From Pseudoalteromonas luteoviolacea (lineage in GTDB: Bacteria > Pseudomonadota > Gammaproteobacteria > Enterobacterales > Alteromonadaceae), in contig NZ_JAKFZS010000035.1 in assembly GCF_021654285.1 (NCBI RefSeq), positions 1 to 54,384 of the forward strand: a DNA stretch of 54,384 nt. Reading direction: 5' to 3'. Positions 27,817 to 37,257 of this stretch are shown here, in pieces. A program made the position numbers and the translations under genes. The stretch's first letter is position 1; each line of letters opens with the position of its first letter. The notes beneath the pieces are model-generated. The model did no database searches. It was given only the letters and a program-made list of their open reading frames with translations, and was not told the origin of the DNA.

Positions 27817-28104
27817 ATGCATCCGATACATGCTCAATTACTTGGCTTAACACCACTCAAACTCAAAGCGCGCTATGACACACAAGCGACTTCGGAAGAT
27901 GGGGAAAATGCCCCAATCCATTTGCAGCTGCCAGCGCAATTGACAGCAGATATTTCCCTTGCTTTAAATTGTACTGACTTAGTGGTGGTGTCAGGGGATT
28001 CAATCGCCTTAAACGGCAGTATACTGACACTGCCTAGTGACACATTAAATACCCAGCAAAAGCAACACTTATGGCAGGTGATATCTCATGCAATATCTAC
28101 ATAA
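27817..28104 (+). CDS. holD: Probable DNA polymerase III psi subunit (HolD-like)
   Basis: The 95-residue protein is weakly conserved but fits HolD in context and local sequence. It begins IHAQLLGLTPLKLKAR (compare the QLxxLGI start of E. coli HolD) and ends QKQHLWQVI, like the family's terminal LWQQI helix. It overlaps the next gene rimI by 17 bp, the same holD-rimI order as in E. coli. The psi subunit ties the clamp loader to the chi subunit and SSB. The middle is shorter than in E. coli (137 residues). ATG at 27817 was chosen; an upstream TTG at 27766 is unlikely. Confidence 0.65.
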   Translation: MHPIHAQLLGLTPLKLKARYDTQATSEDGENAPIHLQLPAQLTADISLALNCTDLVVVSGDSIALNGSILTLPSDTLNTQQKQHLWQVISHAIST

Positions 28105-28540
28105 AGACGCGCTCGGGCAATTTCCGATAGACGAAGTCATGGAGATTGAAAACGCGTGCCACAGTCATCCTTGGAGCGAAAAAACACTCGTCTCATGTAT
28201 TGGTGGACGTTACTTTAATATGTGTCGCGATAGTGAGCTGGGACTGGTCGGGTACTTTATCGCTGAGCGAGCGGGACCTGATTATACTTTGATGAATATC
28301 TGTGTGCATCCAAATAGCCAAGGCCAAGGGATTGCAACGGAGTTAATGCAGGCCTTAATCACTTGGTGTCGAGATGAGCAGGCGGAAAATCTATTCCTTG
28401 AAGTTAGAGCATCGAATGCACCAGCGATTGCTTTGTATGAAAAGGTGGGTCTGAATGTGATGGGTAGAAGAAAAAACTACTACCCGACACAAACTGGTAA
28501 AGAAGATGCTATTTTAATGGGGCTACAGTTCACAGAGTGA
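28088..28540 (+). CDS. rimI: Ribosomal protein bS18 N-alpha-acetyltransferase
   Basis: This 150-residue single GNAT domain carries the acetyl-CoA-binding motif VHPNSQGQGIATELMQALI (R/QxxGxG/A type, about residues 75-95) and the C-terminal LEVRASNAPAIALYEKVGLNVMGRRKNYY, characteristic of RimI. It acetylates the N-terminus of ribosomal protein bS18. Overlap with the HolD-like gene indicates translational coupling. The neighbour to the right is convergent. Confidence 0.95.
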   Translation: MQYLHKDALGQFPIDEVMEIENACHSHPWSEKTLVSCIGGRYFNMCRDSELGLVGYFIAERAGPDYTLMNICVHPNSQGQGIATELMQALITWCRDEQAENLFLEVRASNAPAIALYEKVGLNVMGRRKNYYPTQTGKEDAILMGLQFTE

Positions 28541-28549
28541 ATAAAGCGC

Positions 28550-31279
28550 TTAGCGAACAGCCTGCAGCTGCACATTCTCATTGTCTAACGTGTATTGAAT
28601 AGCTTGAGTAAGCTGCAGTGTGGTGTATTGCCACTGTGCTTTGTTATTACCTTGCAAGCTATTTTCTAAATCTCCGGCAGCACTGTGAATGTTGCTAAAA
28701 CCAAAGCAGCCAGCACTGCCTTTCAAGCTGTGCGCCAGGGCGCGCAGCGATTCCCATTCTTGGTTTTCATAAAGTGCTTCTACAAGGTCTAGTTGCTCAG
28801 GTAGCTTCTCTAGATAATTTTGGCTTATCTGCAGGAACTTTTCACTTTTAAGCAGGTTATTCCACTTAGAGGCATTTTCGCTGGCGAGCTCTAAAAACTC
28901 GAGTAATACCGCGCCTAACTTTTCCCTATCAATGGGCTTACCCAGTGTGGCATTGCACCCTGCTGCTAAGTAGGTATCAATATCGTGCTTCATGATGTTC
29001 GCTGTCAGGGCGACAATCGGACCATCATAAGCGGCATGCCTAAGCATCTCAGTCGCTTCTAAGCCCCCCATCACTGGCATCTGCATATCCATCAGGATTA
29101 AATCATAATCATTGATGAGAGACATCTCTACTGCTTCTGCGCCGTTATTGGCAATATCGGGTTTGAGCCCCCAAGAGCTTAATAATAAGGAGATCAGCTC
29201 TTGGTTATCTTTGTTATCTTCTGCTAAAAGTATTGTTGCTTCGAGCTGAGTCTCTGCGAGTTTTTGCGAGCTGCTGGTTTGGCTGTGAGTGTGGGTGTCA
29301 CATTCAATCCACTCAATGTCTTGGTTTGCATGATTCGCCGAGATGCTAATAGTAAATGTACTGCCATTGCCTTGCTCACTGCTGACCTGTACATCGCCAC
29401 CAAGTAATTGGGCAAGGTTTTTGGAGATACACAAACCAAGCCCTGTGCCGCCAAACCGTCTTGTGGTGGTGGTATCCGCCTGCTCAAAAGGTTTAAATAC
29501 ACGTTCCATCTCACTTTTTGACATGCCAATACCTGTGTCCTTGATAACAAAGATAAACTGGTCATGTTGAGTATTAAAATCAATGTTAATTGATATAAAC
29601 CCTTGTTCAGTAAATTTGACGGCGTTACTGGCAATGTTAAGTAAGATCTGTTTTAAGCGTGTCTCATCACTGTGGAGCACTTTTGGCAGTGGGAAGGCGT
29701 AATTGAGATTGAACTCAAGCTGTTTTTCTTCTGCGAGTGGCAGAATAATGGATTCAATGTCTTTTAATAAAGGCAGGAACTCAATACGATTTTTTTCAAC
29801 CGCGAGCTTTTCAGCTTCGATCTTAGACAAATCTAGAATATTGTTGATAAGTTCTAATAAATGCTTTGAATTTCGTAAAATGGTGTCTAAGTGTAAATCT
29901 GAATTTTTAGCGCCAGGGTTGTGCAGCAGCTGTTCAGTAAAGCCCATGATTGCAGTTAAAGGGGTGCGGATCTCGTGACTCATATTGGCTAAAAAGCGGC
30001 TTTTAAGCTGGTTGGCTTGCTCAGCTTCGGTGATGGCGACTTCAAGCTGACTATTCATTTCTTCCAGCGCTCGGGTTCGGCTTTCCACCTTTTCTTCCAG
30101 ATGGAGTTTATAATCTTCTAACTCTCCTTGGAAATCACGGATCTGCTTTACCATGTGGTTGAAATCATCAAACAAGATGCCTACTTCGTCGTCGTCATGG
30201 GCTGGTAGCGAGACAGACAAGTCCCCGTCACCGACACGATGGCTTGCCTCGCCAAGTAATTCAATCGGTGTAAGCAGCAGGTTCCGAACCACAATAAAGA
30301 TGAGCACTGGCAAGGTCACTACAGAGAGAATGACGATTAAAGCGGTGATTAAGCTGATGGCTTTCCCAGATTGGTAGAGAATACTCTTGGGAATCGTGGA
30401 AATGTAATAATAGCCGCCGCTGAGTTGCGCGCTGTAGGTCATGCGCTTTAATCCATCTACCGAGGGCAGTACAACGGAGTCTAATTTGCCTCTATCTGCC
30501 AAGGAGCTTATCTGGGCCATTTCCTCGTCAGACAGATAAGTCGATGTGAACTGCCCATCAGAGGAGAACAGTACCTCTCCTTGAGTAGAAACTAGCAGGT
30601 TTAAGGTATTGTCGTAAGGTGCCTCTAGTATACTGCTGCTGATAATTGAAGGAGCGACACGGACAATAATATAGCCTTGGCGTTGCGGCCTTTTCAGATG
30701 AAAGTTAACGCTATAAATTTGTTGCACAAAATAGAGTTGCGTTCCGCCTTCTTTAGCGGGCAGCATATACTGTTGCTGTCTTAAGTTGCTTTTGAGCACT
30801 TGGTCAAAAAACGGGTAATCATCGGGTGCAAAACTTAAATTACTCGAATAGAAAGCATGGCTTTTACCATCTGCATCGACCAAATTGATACTGAGAATAT
30901 CTGGATAGGCTTCACTGTAACTTGCAAAGACATCCATAAGCGCACCCAAACGCTTTGTTTTAAGTTTCTGTTCATCAGATGATGTAAGCAGTGCGCCTAA
31001 ATGCTTTTTTTGCAGTGGCTCTTTATCAGGTGGAGAGAGTAGATAATCACTGAGCACAGGGGATGTGGAAAGCAGTTTTGTGGTCGATTGATATATTTCC
31101 ATGTAGTTGAACATTTTTTGTTGCTGCTGTTCAACAAAACGGCCAACTATCAGTTTTGCTTGTTTTTGAGTAGAGCTCGTAACATTGGTGAGCGTAAAGC
31201 CACCTAAAAACAACAAAGGCAAAATCACCAGTGGTGTTATATACCAAAGTAACCTGATACTGAGCTTACTGGTTTTCAT
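28550..31279 (-). CDS. Hybrid sensor histidine kinase (BarA/ArcB-like architecture)
   Basis: The 909-residue inner-membrane protein has a helix at about residues 10-30, a ~265-residue periplasmic sensor of the double-CACHE kind, a second helix at about 300-325, HAMP, and a short coiled coil. HisKA follows (phosphorylatable His in FLANMSHEIRTPL, about 435), then HATPase (DTGIGMS and GGTGLGLCIS), a receiver domain (Asp in LILMDMQMP, about 732; Lys in LGKP) and a C-terminal Hpt domain (His in LAHSLKGSAGC, about 849). All phosphorelay residues are present, so the signal probably passes from His through Asp to the Hpt His and then to a separate response regulator, which is not adjacent. ATG at 31279 was chosen for GGGAAAG just upstream and the directly following helix. 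Confidence 0.92.
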   Translation of the reverse strand: MKTSKLSIRLLWYITPLVILPLLFLGGFTLTNVTSSTQKQAKLIVGRFVEQQQQKMFNYMEIYQSTTKLLSTSPVLSDYLLSPPDKEPLQKKHLGALLTSSDEQKLKTKRLGALMDVFASYSEAYPDILSINLVDADGKSHAFYSSNLSFAPDDYPFFDQVLKSNLRQQQYMLPAKEGGTQLYFVQQIYSVNFHLKRPQRQGYIIVRVAPSIISSSILEAPYDNTLNLLVSTQGEVLFSSDGQFTSTYLSDEEMAQISSLADRGKLDSVVLPSVDGLKRMTYSAQLSGGYYYISTIPKSILYQSGKAISLITALIVILSVVTLPVLIFIVVRNLLLTPIELLGEASHRVGDGDLSVSLPAHDDDEVGILFDDFNHMVKQIRDFQGELEDYKLHLEEKVESRTRALEEMNSQLEVAITEAEQANQLKSRFLANMSHEIRTPLTAIMGFTEQLLHNPGAKNSDLHLDTILRNSKHLLELINNILDLSKIEAEKLAVEKNRIEFLPLLKDIESIILPLAEEKQLEFNLNYAFPLPKVLHSDETRLKQILLNIASNAVKFTEQGFISINIDFNTQHDQFIFVIKDTGIGMSKSEMERVFKPFEQADTTTTRRFGGTGLGLCISKNLAQLLGGDVQVSSEQGNGSTFTISISANHANQDIEWIECDTHTHSQTSSSQKLAETQLEATILLAEDNKDNQELISLLLSSWGLKPDIANNGAEAVEMSLINDYDLILMDMQMPVMGGLEATEMLRHAAYDGPIVALTANIMKHDIDTYLAAGCNATLGKPIDREKLGAVLLEFLELASENASKWNNLLKSEKFLQISQNYLEKLPEQLDLVEALYENQEWESLRALAHSLKGSAGCFGFSNIHSAAGDLENSLQGNNKAQWQYTTLQLTQAIQYTLDNENVQLQAVR

Positions 31280-31481
31280 CTTTCCCGATATCCATATTAG
31301 CTTTAAAAATCCGTCAAACGATCCATTCACTGTGCAATATTGGATCATATGATGGCTTGCCTGATTTCTCAAGTTTTTGCGCTGTGTCGGATGATGTTTG
31401 GGATTAAATAAAAGGCACTGTCACTGTGTAAGGTTTTACCAAGAGTAAAGGCAAGGTAAAAACCCTGCCTTCACTAATTGC

Positions 31482-34199
31482 CTATTTAGCGCTAAAAAAG
31501 CCTATTTCTGATAGCTGAAGTAAGTTATTGCCATTACTGTCAGTCGCAGTATGCGTTAAGTCAATACGGTAATGGGTAAACGCAGTGGTGTTTTCAATAC
31601 GAAAAGTACGTGTTTGATTGCGTTCAGTAAATTGTTCAGATTGACGTGTATCCATAATATGCCAATGCACGCCGTCATTTGAACCATGTAACGTCCAGCT
31701 TGACGGGTCTCGTTCTGGCGCATCGTTACCACTTGTTATGCTGTATGCACTGAGGATACGAGGTTGACTGGCATTAAATTGCAGCCAGCCCTTGTCCGTG
31801 AGCGCAACATACTTGTTTTCATAATTGCCATCAAATGCACTTTGATAGCCCTCGCCCCACTGGCTAAACCCTTCATGCTCAGCGCTGAGCTCACCGCCAA
31901 GCAAAACAAAGTTTTCTAATACGACGGGTAAAGTTACTGTGGCTTTATCAGCTAATAAGTCGATTTCGGCGATTTGAAATACTGACTCACCATTGCTTTG
32001 CTGTCCGCTATTAGTGAAGTTGAATTGAAAGTATTGATAACTAGGTACTTGGTCGACTAGGAATTCTCGCGTTTCTAACCGTTGGCTAAATACTTGACTA
32101 GATTGACTATCCACCTCATGCCATGTGACACCATCTTGAGACCCTAATAAGGTCCATGCACTTGGATCTCTGCTTGGTTGGTTATCGCCGACAGTGAGTC
32201 TATAGGATTTAAGTTTTCCTGCGCCATGGGTAGAAAAGGTTACCTCAGACTGACTATTTATCGTCAGGTATTTAGTATAACGGTCGCCATCGATTGCTTT
32301 TGCAATGTCATAGATAGGATCTGCAGGCTGTACTGAGGCACTTATATCTGTGCCTAAACTCACCAAGCTAATTTGATCTTCAGGGATTGCGGGGGCTTCA
32401 GGTGCAGCGCCGAGTGTTACTTGGTACTTCTGCCATAGGGTATTGATATCTTGATTTAAGATGCGTTTAAGTGCTTCTTCTAATGTCCACTCCCAAGCTT
32501 CACGTTGACTCGTTAGCACCATCTGATTGATCTTATAGGTAAAATCATCATCATAATTGTCTTGGATCCATGATAAAAAGAACCCGGTATTGGTGTAACC
32601 ACCTAGCCAGTTTTTAGATGGTGAGGGGCTGCGTGTGGCGTGGAAACCAGCTCGGATCCGAACAAGGTCGGCAATGCCTTCAACAATGGCGTGAGTTTCA
32701 TTACCATCGGCCATTGCGCCGGTTGGAAAGTGTTGATAACCGTGAACAAGCTCATGCCAAAATACACCGAGCAATTCGTAAATAACTTCTTCATCGCTAG
32801 CGTTGGCTAAAGATTCCGTAATATATTTGGTACTGAACGCAATTTCCATATTTCGGCCAGAGCCAGCTCGATAGGCTAGGGTATCCATCCACTTAAGACT
32901 AAATGTGACAGAGTCAAACTCAGGTGATTCACCATAGTGCTTATATAAATATTGGTTTACTTGTAATGTAACGTCATTGATGGTTTTTTCTAAATTAGGA
33001 AATAGCCTGTGAATGCGCTTATAGCCTTCGCTTTGCGTATCTTCGTGGGCAAATTTGATTTCAGGGTAAGCAAATCCGTGCCAAGGGTTTGCAGGGTCAA
33101 CCACTTTTACTTTGTGACTAGCCGTGTCACTTTGGCCATGCCAATTATGTGTGACCAATTCTACTGTTTTTACACCGGGTGTATTAAAGGTGACTTGTGG
33201 ATCCTTGGCCAAACTAGTCGCTGGTGTGCCTTGTTCAAATCGCCATTCAAAGCTATTTGGTTGATTGAGGCTGGTGTCTTTCAGCGTTAATGCATCACCA
33301 ATAAATACGGTGCTTGCATCGCTGGCAATACCGGCAATAGGTAGTTGCGTGTTAGTAAATAAATCAATTTCAGCAATTTGTAGTAAATCATAACCCCAAT
33401 CATCCGTGCCTTTGTGAGTCATCTCAAAGCGATAATGTTGATAAGGCTTGACCGCATTTAAATGATAGGTTTTTTGCTCGAAACGCTTAGTGAAAATTTG
33501 CTCGGACTGTGTATCGATGACATGCCAGTTTTCGCCATCGTTAGATCCTTGCAGCGTCCATGTGTGTGGATCCCTACCCGGTGCGTCGTTTGCTGATGTG
33601 AGTTGATATTTCGCCAGACTCTGTGGCTGTGCTAAAGAGACTTGCAACCACCCCTGTGGTTTGAGTGTGACATATTTAGTGCGGGGATCGCCATCAAAGG
33701 CATTATCTATAGCCTCACCTGCAGGTGACTCCGCTTTTTGTTCACTGAGCACAACGTCATTGCTAATTAGGCTCATTTGTGAAATTGGATCGTTCTTTTT
33801 ATCATGGGCAACTTTAGTCCAGACTTGGCTTGCATCTGGGGTTTCATTCAATGTCCACCACTTAGCTTCAAACAACTCTCCCTTATAAGCAACGATTTGA
33901 CCTTTGGTATATACCTGAGCATGCAACCAAGGGGTTGGGGTATTATTTTCATGATTGATGAATTGTACAAACTGCCATGCCCCTGAAGTATTAATGGCAG
34001 GTGAGTCGCCTTCAGACCACCATTTTGCTTGATAAATTGCACCTTGATGCGTGACTCGCTGGCCTTTTTTGTAGTTGTTTTTATCTTGCCATTCGTTGAT
34101 TTCATTTGTGTGTGACGGCGAATGTGTATGGCCTGTATGCGCGTGTATAGAGACAGATTGGATAGCAAGTGCTAAAGCACAAAGTGCAAACCTTTTCAT
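31482..34199 (-). CDS. Secreted modular metalloprotease: CBM5/12, F5/8-C and BSP peptidase
   Basis: The 905-residue product has a signal peptide (KRFALCALALAIQSVSIHA). Domain order: two CBM5/12-like chitin-binding modules (about residues 35-80 and 90-135; motif ..YKKGQRVTHQGAIYQAKWWSEGDSP.. style), an F5/8-type C (discoidin) domain (about 150-280), a PKD-like domain (about 285-365), the basic secretory protein peptidase domain with HELVH near residue 481 and GIADLVRIRAGFH, and two more discoidin domains (about 615-740, 755-905). The discoidin units share the phrase RDP-x-[ST]WTLxGSxDGxxWH. It should bind chitin or glycans outside the cell and cleave nearby protein. It has its own transcription unit. 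Confidence 0.85.
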   Translation of the reverse strand: MKRFALCALALAIQSVSIHAHTGHTHSPSHTNEINEWQDKNNYKKGQRVTHQGAIYQAKWWSEGDSPAINTSGAWQFVQFINHENNTPTPWLHAQVYTKGQIVAYKGELFEAKWWTLNETPDASQVWTKVAHDKKNDPISQMSLISNDVVLSEQKAESPAGEAIDNAFDGDPRTKYVTLKPQGWLQVSLAQPQSLAKYQLTSANDAPGRDPHTWTLQGSNDGENWHVIDTQSEQIFTKRFEQKTYHLNAVKPYQHYRFEMTHKGTDDWGYDLLQIAEIDLFTNTQLPIAGIASDASTVFIGDALTLKDTSLNQPNSFEWRFEQGTPATSLAKDPQVTFNTPGVKTVELVTHNWHGQSDTASHKVKVVDPANPWHGFAYPEIKFAHEDTQSEGYKRIHRLFPNLEKTINDVTLQVNQYLYKHYGESPEFDSVTFSLKWMDTLAYRAGSGRNMEIAFSTKYITESLANASDEEVIYELLGVFWHELVHGYQHFPTGAMADGNETHAIVEGIADLVRIRAGFHATRSPSPSKNWLGGYTNTGFFLSWIQDNYDDDFTYKINQMVLTSQREAWEWTLEEALKRILNQDINTLWQKYQVTLGAAPEAPAIPEDQISLVSLGTDISASVQPADPIYDIAKAIDGDRYTKYLTINSQSEVTFSTHGAGKLKSYRLTVGDNQPSRDPSAWTLLGSQDGVTWHEVDSQSSQVFSQRLETREFLVDQVPSYQYFQFNFTNSGQQSNGESVFQIAEIDLLADKATVTLPVVLENFVLLGGELSAEHEGFSQWGEGYQSAFDGNYENKYVALTDKGWLQFNASQPRILSAYSITSGNDAPERDPSSWTLHGSNDGVHWHIMDTRQSEQFTERNQTRTFRIENTTAFTHYRIDLTHTATDSNGNNLLQLSEIGFFSAK

Positions 34200-34340
34200 G
34201 ATTAACTCCCATTCTCTTGATTGTTATTGTTTGGAACGTTCCATTTATTATTGGCACAAAATAACAACAATTCAAAGTATTAATTGCACTAAAATAGAAA
34301 TAAAGCAGAAAAAAGGATGGGGTTAAGTTGCAAAGACAAT

Positions 34341-34363
34341 AAAAAAGCCGGAATAACCGGCTT
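34341..34363 (-). terminator. Intrinsic terminator of yeiP
   Basis: AAGCCGG and CCGGCTT form a 7-bp stem with a 5-base loop; on the minus strand it is followed by TTTT. It lies 21 bases after the yeiP stop. Confidence 0.88.
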
Positions 34364-34383
34364 GTTTATTTTGATAGATGAAA

Positions 34384-34956
34384 TTAGCTATCTGCACGAC
34401 TCATGAATTTAACTTCAGTCGTGTTGATCTTGATTTTATCGCCTGTTGAAATGTGCTCAGGCACTTGGACAATTAAGCCTGTCGTAAGTGTTGCCGGCTT
34501 TGTACGCGCACTGGCAGATGCACCTTTAATTGATGGTGCCGTTTCTTCAATCACAAGCTCTACGCTGGAAGGTAAGTCAACCGATACTGGGCTGCCTTCA
34601 ACAACCACAACAGATAGACCTTTAGTATCTTCATTGATAAATAAAACCTGCTCTGAAATCGCTTCTTTATTGAGGTGGTAAGGGGTGTAGTCTTCCTCAT
34701 CCATAAAGACATACTCTTCACCATCGATATATGAAAACATCGCAGGGCGACGCGTTAAATCTGCTAGTTTAAGCATTTCTTCTGCTTTAAACGTCTCGTC
34801 CACTTTACCATTGTTGACAACATCGTACATGCGCATACGGTACAGGCTACCACCTGCGCGACCCTGTGGTACAGAGCGCTCAATATCACGTACAATCATG
34901 ACGCGACCATTGTATTCAATTGCCGCATGTTTTTTTATTTCACTGGCCTTTGGCAT
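34384..34956 (-). CDS. yeiP: Elongation factor P-like protein (YeiP/EfpL)
   Basis: The 190-residue paralogue of EF-P has the three-domain EF-P fold. YeiP-specific features are the start MPKASEIKKHAAIEYNG, the tip-loop SVPQGRAGGSLYRMR, where an Arg stands in place of the modified Lys of EF-P, EEYVFMDEEDYTPY, and the near-invariant APSIKGASASARTKPATLTTGL. From published work I recall, YeiP (renamed EfpL) helps translation of certain stalling motifs. Start at 34956 matches the family; the ATG at 34989 adds 11 extra residues. A terminator follows. Confidence 0.95.
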   Translation of the reverse strand: MPKASEIKKHAAIEYNGRVMIVRDIERSVPQGRAGGSLYRMRMYDVVNNGKVDETFKAEEMLKLADLTRRPAMFSYIDGEEYVFMDEEDYTPYHLNKEAISEQVLFINEDTKGLSVVVVEGSPVSVDLPSSVELVIEETAPSIKGASASARTKPATLTTGLIVQVPEHISTGDKIKINTTEVKFMSRADS

Positions 34957-35106
34957 AGTAATTTCCAAATTTATTTTGTTTTGCAGCAAACTAGCATGAA
35001 GCCGGCTCTAGGCCAAGCGCCACTTGCATTTTATTGTGTTGTAAAGCACTGTTATGGTACATGCAAAACAGCAATATGAACAAACCTAATCCTGATGGAG
35101 AATACG

Positions 35107-35682
35107 ATGGATAAGTATGTGAATGTGAAGTGCCAATGTGGCAAAGTGCGCGGTGTTGTGTCATGTGGCAATCGGCTTTTTCATAATCGTGTGGTTTGTT
35201 ATTGTGATGATTGCCAAGCTTTTGCGAAACACTTAGCACAGCAAAATGTCCTCAATGAATATGGCGGTTCAGATGTGTTTCAAGTGAGCGCATCACAGCT
35301 TACATTTACGCATGGGCAAGAAGAAATTGCCTGTCTTACCGTCACGCGAAAAGGCGTGCATCGATGGTTTGCAAACTGTTGTAATAGTCCACTTGGAAAT
35401 ACGATGAACGCACGTTGGCCACTGGTTGGGTTATTACACAGTTGCATTGAAGAAAATTTAGATGATGTTGTGGGTCCGCCCTCAGGCAGCGTATTTTGTA
35501 AATTTGCAAGTGCAGCGATCCCGACAGAAATCAAAGGACCTTGGTCACATAAGCGGGTGGTGGCTAATTTGGTATTGAAATTGGTGCTTTGGCGACTGTT
35601 GAGAAAAAACACGCCATCGCCTTTTTATCGACAAGGTGAGCCATTGGTGAAGCCGTATTGCCTTGTCGATAAAAAAGACTAA
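35107..35682 (+). CDS. DUF6151 family protein, zinc/GFA-like fold
   Basis: The 191-residue protein has a Cys arrangement resembling the Mss4/GFA (glutathione-dependent formaldehyde-activating) fold: CQCGKVRG near the start, VSCGN, then CYCDDCQAF and later WFANCCNSPLGN. The CxC and CxxC pairs would coordinate one or two zinc ions. DUF6151 is my best family match; no biochemical role is known to me. Start at 35107 (GGAGAATACG upstream) is chosen over the ATG at 35095. It diverges from yeiP and is separated by 2 bp from the stop of the convergent lipoprotein gene. Confidence 0.75.
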   Translation: MDKYVNVKCQCGKVRGVVSCGNRLFHNRVVCYCDDCQAFAKHLAQQNVLNEYGGSDVFQVSASQLTFTHGQEEIACLTVTRKGVHRWFANCCNSPLGNTMNARWPLVGLLHSCIEENLDDVVGPPSGSVFCKFASAAIPTEIKGPWSHKRVVANLVLKLVLWRLLRKNTPSPFYRQGEPLVKPYCLVDKKD

Positions 35683-35684
35683 AG

Positions 35685-37013
35685 TTATAGCGCGTATAGG
35701 GTCGCCATTTCTTGGTAAGTCAAACCAAATTGTTTTTTAAACCAGCTGTTTACAAATTCATTGTCGGGTGAGCTTTTGCCGCAACGTAAGATATATTCAC
35801 CGTATTGTGCACCAATTAAGCCATTACAATGGGTGTCAATCCACACTCGCTCTAACTGAGATTTAAAATCTTGTTGTAGTGTGCTTAGTTGCTTATCAAG
35901 TTTACTGTCTACATCTAAAAAGGTTGCTTTCATTGGCTTGATATTGAGTTGAGGAAAATCAGCCTGATGACTCTGTGTATAGTGTGTTTGACTGTCATCG
36001 ACACTAAACTCTATATGTTGTTGAGCAATGACACCTTCATATTTTGCATTGACACTAAACTGCTCTGTGAATTCGGTAACGGGATAGCGAAATGCTTTTT
36101 TTACTTCAACGTCTAATGTATCAGAAGGGTTAGTTTTGCTTTGCTTTTCTTCAACGAGTGTGAAGTGAGTATGTCTATTTACAAGCTTTGCTTTTCTTGT
36201 GTGTTCTAGATTTGCGTCAAACTTGAGTTTGAATGTGTTTTGCCCCACAGGGTTATACCATAGGCTTTCTCGAAATATTTGCTTTAACTCTGACGAGGCG
36301 GTTTTGAGCGCATTTGCCTGTCTGCTGGTACGGTGCAAATTCACTTTGAAGCGAGGTGTCAGCTGAATACTTGAATAACGCGTAGGATCTTGTGTAATGG
36401 TGGTTAGCTCTTGCGGTAAGTCCCATGCCATACAATATTTTTCAGTAAACTGGCGTAAGTAAAAGCGTTCATTCGTTGTTTTAGTTGACATGCGAGTGCA
36501 CTGAGCGTGTGCTTTATTTTGTAGTGCGGCCCTGTAAGTTGAAAATTGGCTTTGTAACTGAGCATTACTTATCAGAAAAGCATAACTGTGTTCAAAAAAG
36601 CGAAATTGGTCGGGGAATCTAGATTGACCTAGTTGTGCCGCACGCTGCTTTAACCAAAGTGTGGCATAACCTATTTCTTCATTTTGCGTGTTGGCAATAG
36701 GGCCAAATGGCTCGATGTGCCATGCTATTTGGTTGCGTAATAGAGACTCTAACTTCATTGCTGCGCCTGTTGGGTTGCTCCCTAAGCGTAACATTCGCAC
36801 ATCAATTAAGCCTTTATCTAAAATTTTGTGACGTGCTTGGCGCAGGCCTTTTTGTGCCTCAATATCATGTGGATCCTCTTGCAGCGCTTGCTCATAGTAT
36901 TCTGCCGATTGTGTATACATACCAGCTTGAAAGAGATTGTTTCCTTTCTCAACTAAACTCTTACAACCACTTAGTGTTAATATCAGCACAGATAAAACAA
37001 ATGCGTTTCTCAC
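35685..37013 (-). CDS. Putative lipoprotein with an N-terminal TPR
   Basis: The 442-residue product starts with a lipoprotein signal (MRNAFVLSVLILTLSGC; lipobox LSGC). A tetratricopeptide-type helix pair follows (GNNLFQAGMYTQSAEYYEQALQEDPHDIEAQKGL, in two blocks), then a long, mainly polar region with four or more further Cys (CTRMS, YCMAWD, HCNGL, LRCGK). The C-terminal Cys residues may form disulfides in the periplasm. I do not recognise the family beyond the TPR. It has its own promoter region (37014-37257) and no co-directional operon partner nearer than 240 bp. Confidence 0.8.
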   Translation of the reverse strand: MRNAFVLSVLILTLSGCKSLVEKGNNLFQAGMYTQSAEYYEQALQEDPHDIEAQKGLRQARHKILDKGLIDVRMLRLGSNPTGAAMKLESLLRNQIAWHIEPFGPIANTQNEEIGYATLWLKQRAAQLGQSRFPDQFRFFEHSYAFLISNAQLQSQFSTYRAALQNKAHAQCTRMSTKTTNERFYLRQFTEKYCMAWDLPQELTTITQDPTRYSSIQLTPRFKVNLHRTSRQANALKTASSELKQIFRESLWYNPVGQNTFKLKFDANLEHTRKAKLVNRHTHFTLVEEKQSKTNPSDTLDVEVKKAFRYPVTEFTEQFSVNAKYEGVIAQQHIEFSVDDSQTHYTQSHQADFPQLNIKPMKATFLDVDSKLDKQLSTLQQDFKSQLERVWIDTHCNGLIGAQYGEYILRCGKSSPDNEFVNSWFKKQFGLTYQEMATLYAL

Positions 37014-37257
37014 TTTTGCCTTCCTTTTTTATCAATGAGATGGCTTAAACTGTTACATACTTAAATAAGTTTCCCTATTTAGTAATCAGTCTTAATTTCG
37101 GTCTAATTACGATTACAATTATAGGTTGAATGTTAACTTACTATTATATAGTAAATGTTAATTTGTACCCATGTCTATTACTGATGCTCACTGTGAGCGC
37201 TCATTTCGATTGAAACTTGCGCTAGCGGGCCAGGTAAAGACGGTTAAACAATTTTGA

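Noticed and set aside
35107..35682. Calling this a formaldehyde-activating enzyme
   Set aside because: The Cys pattern recalls the GFA fold, but spacing and the rest of the sequence differ; only the fold-level similarity is reported.
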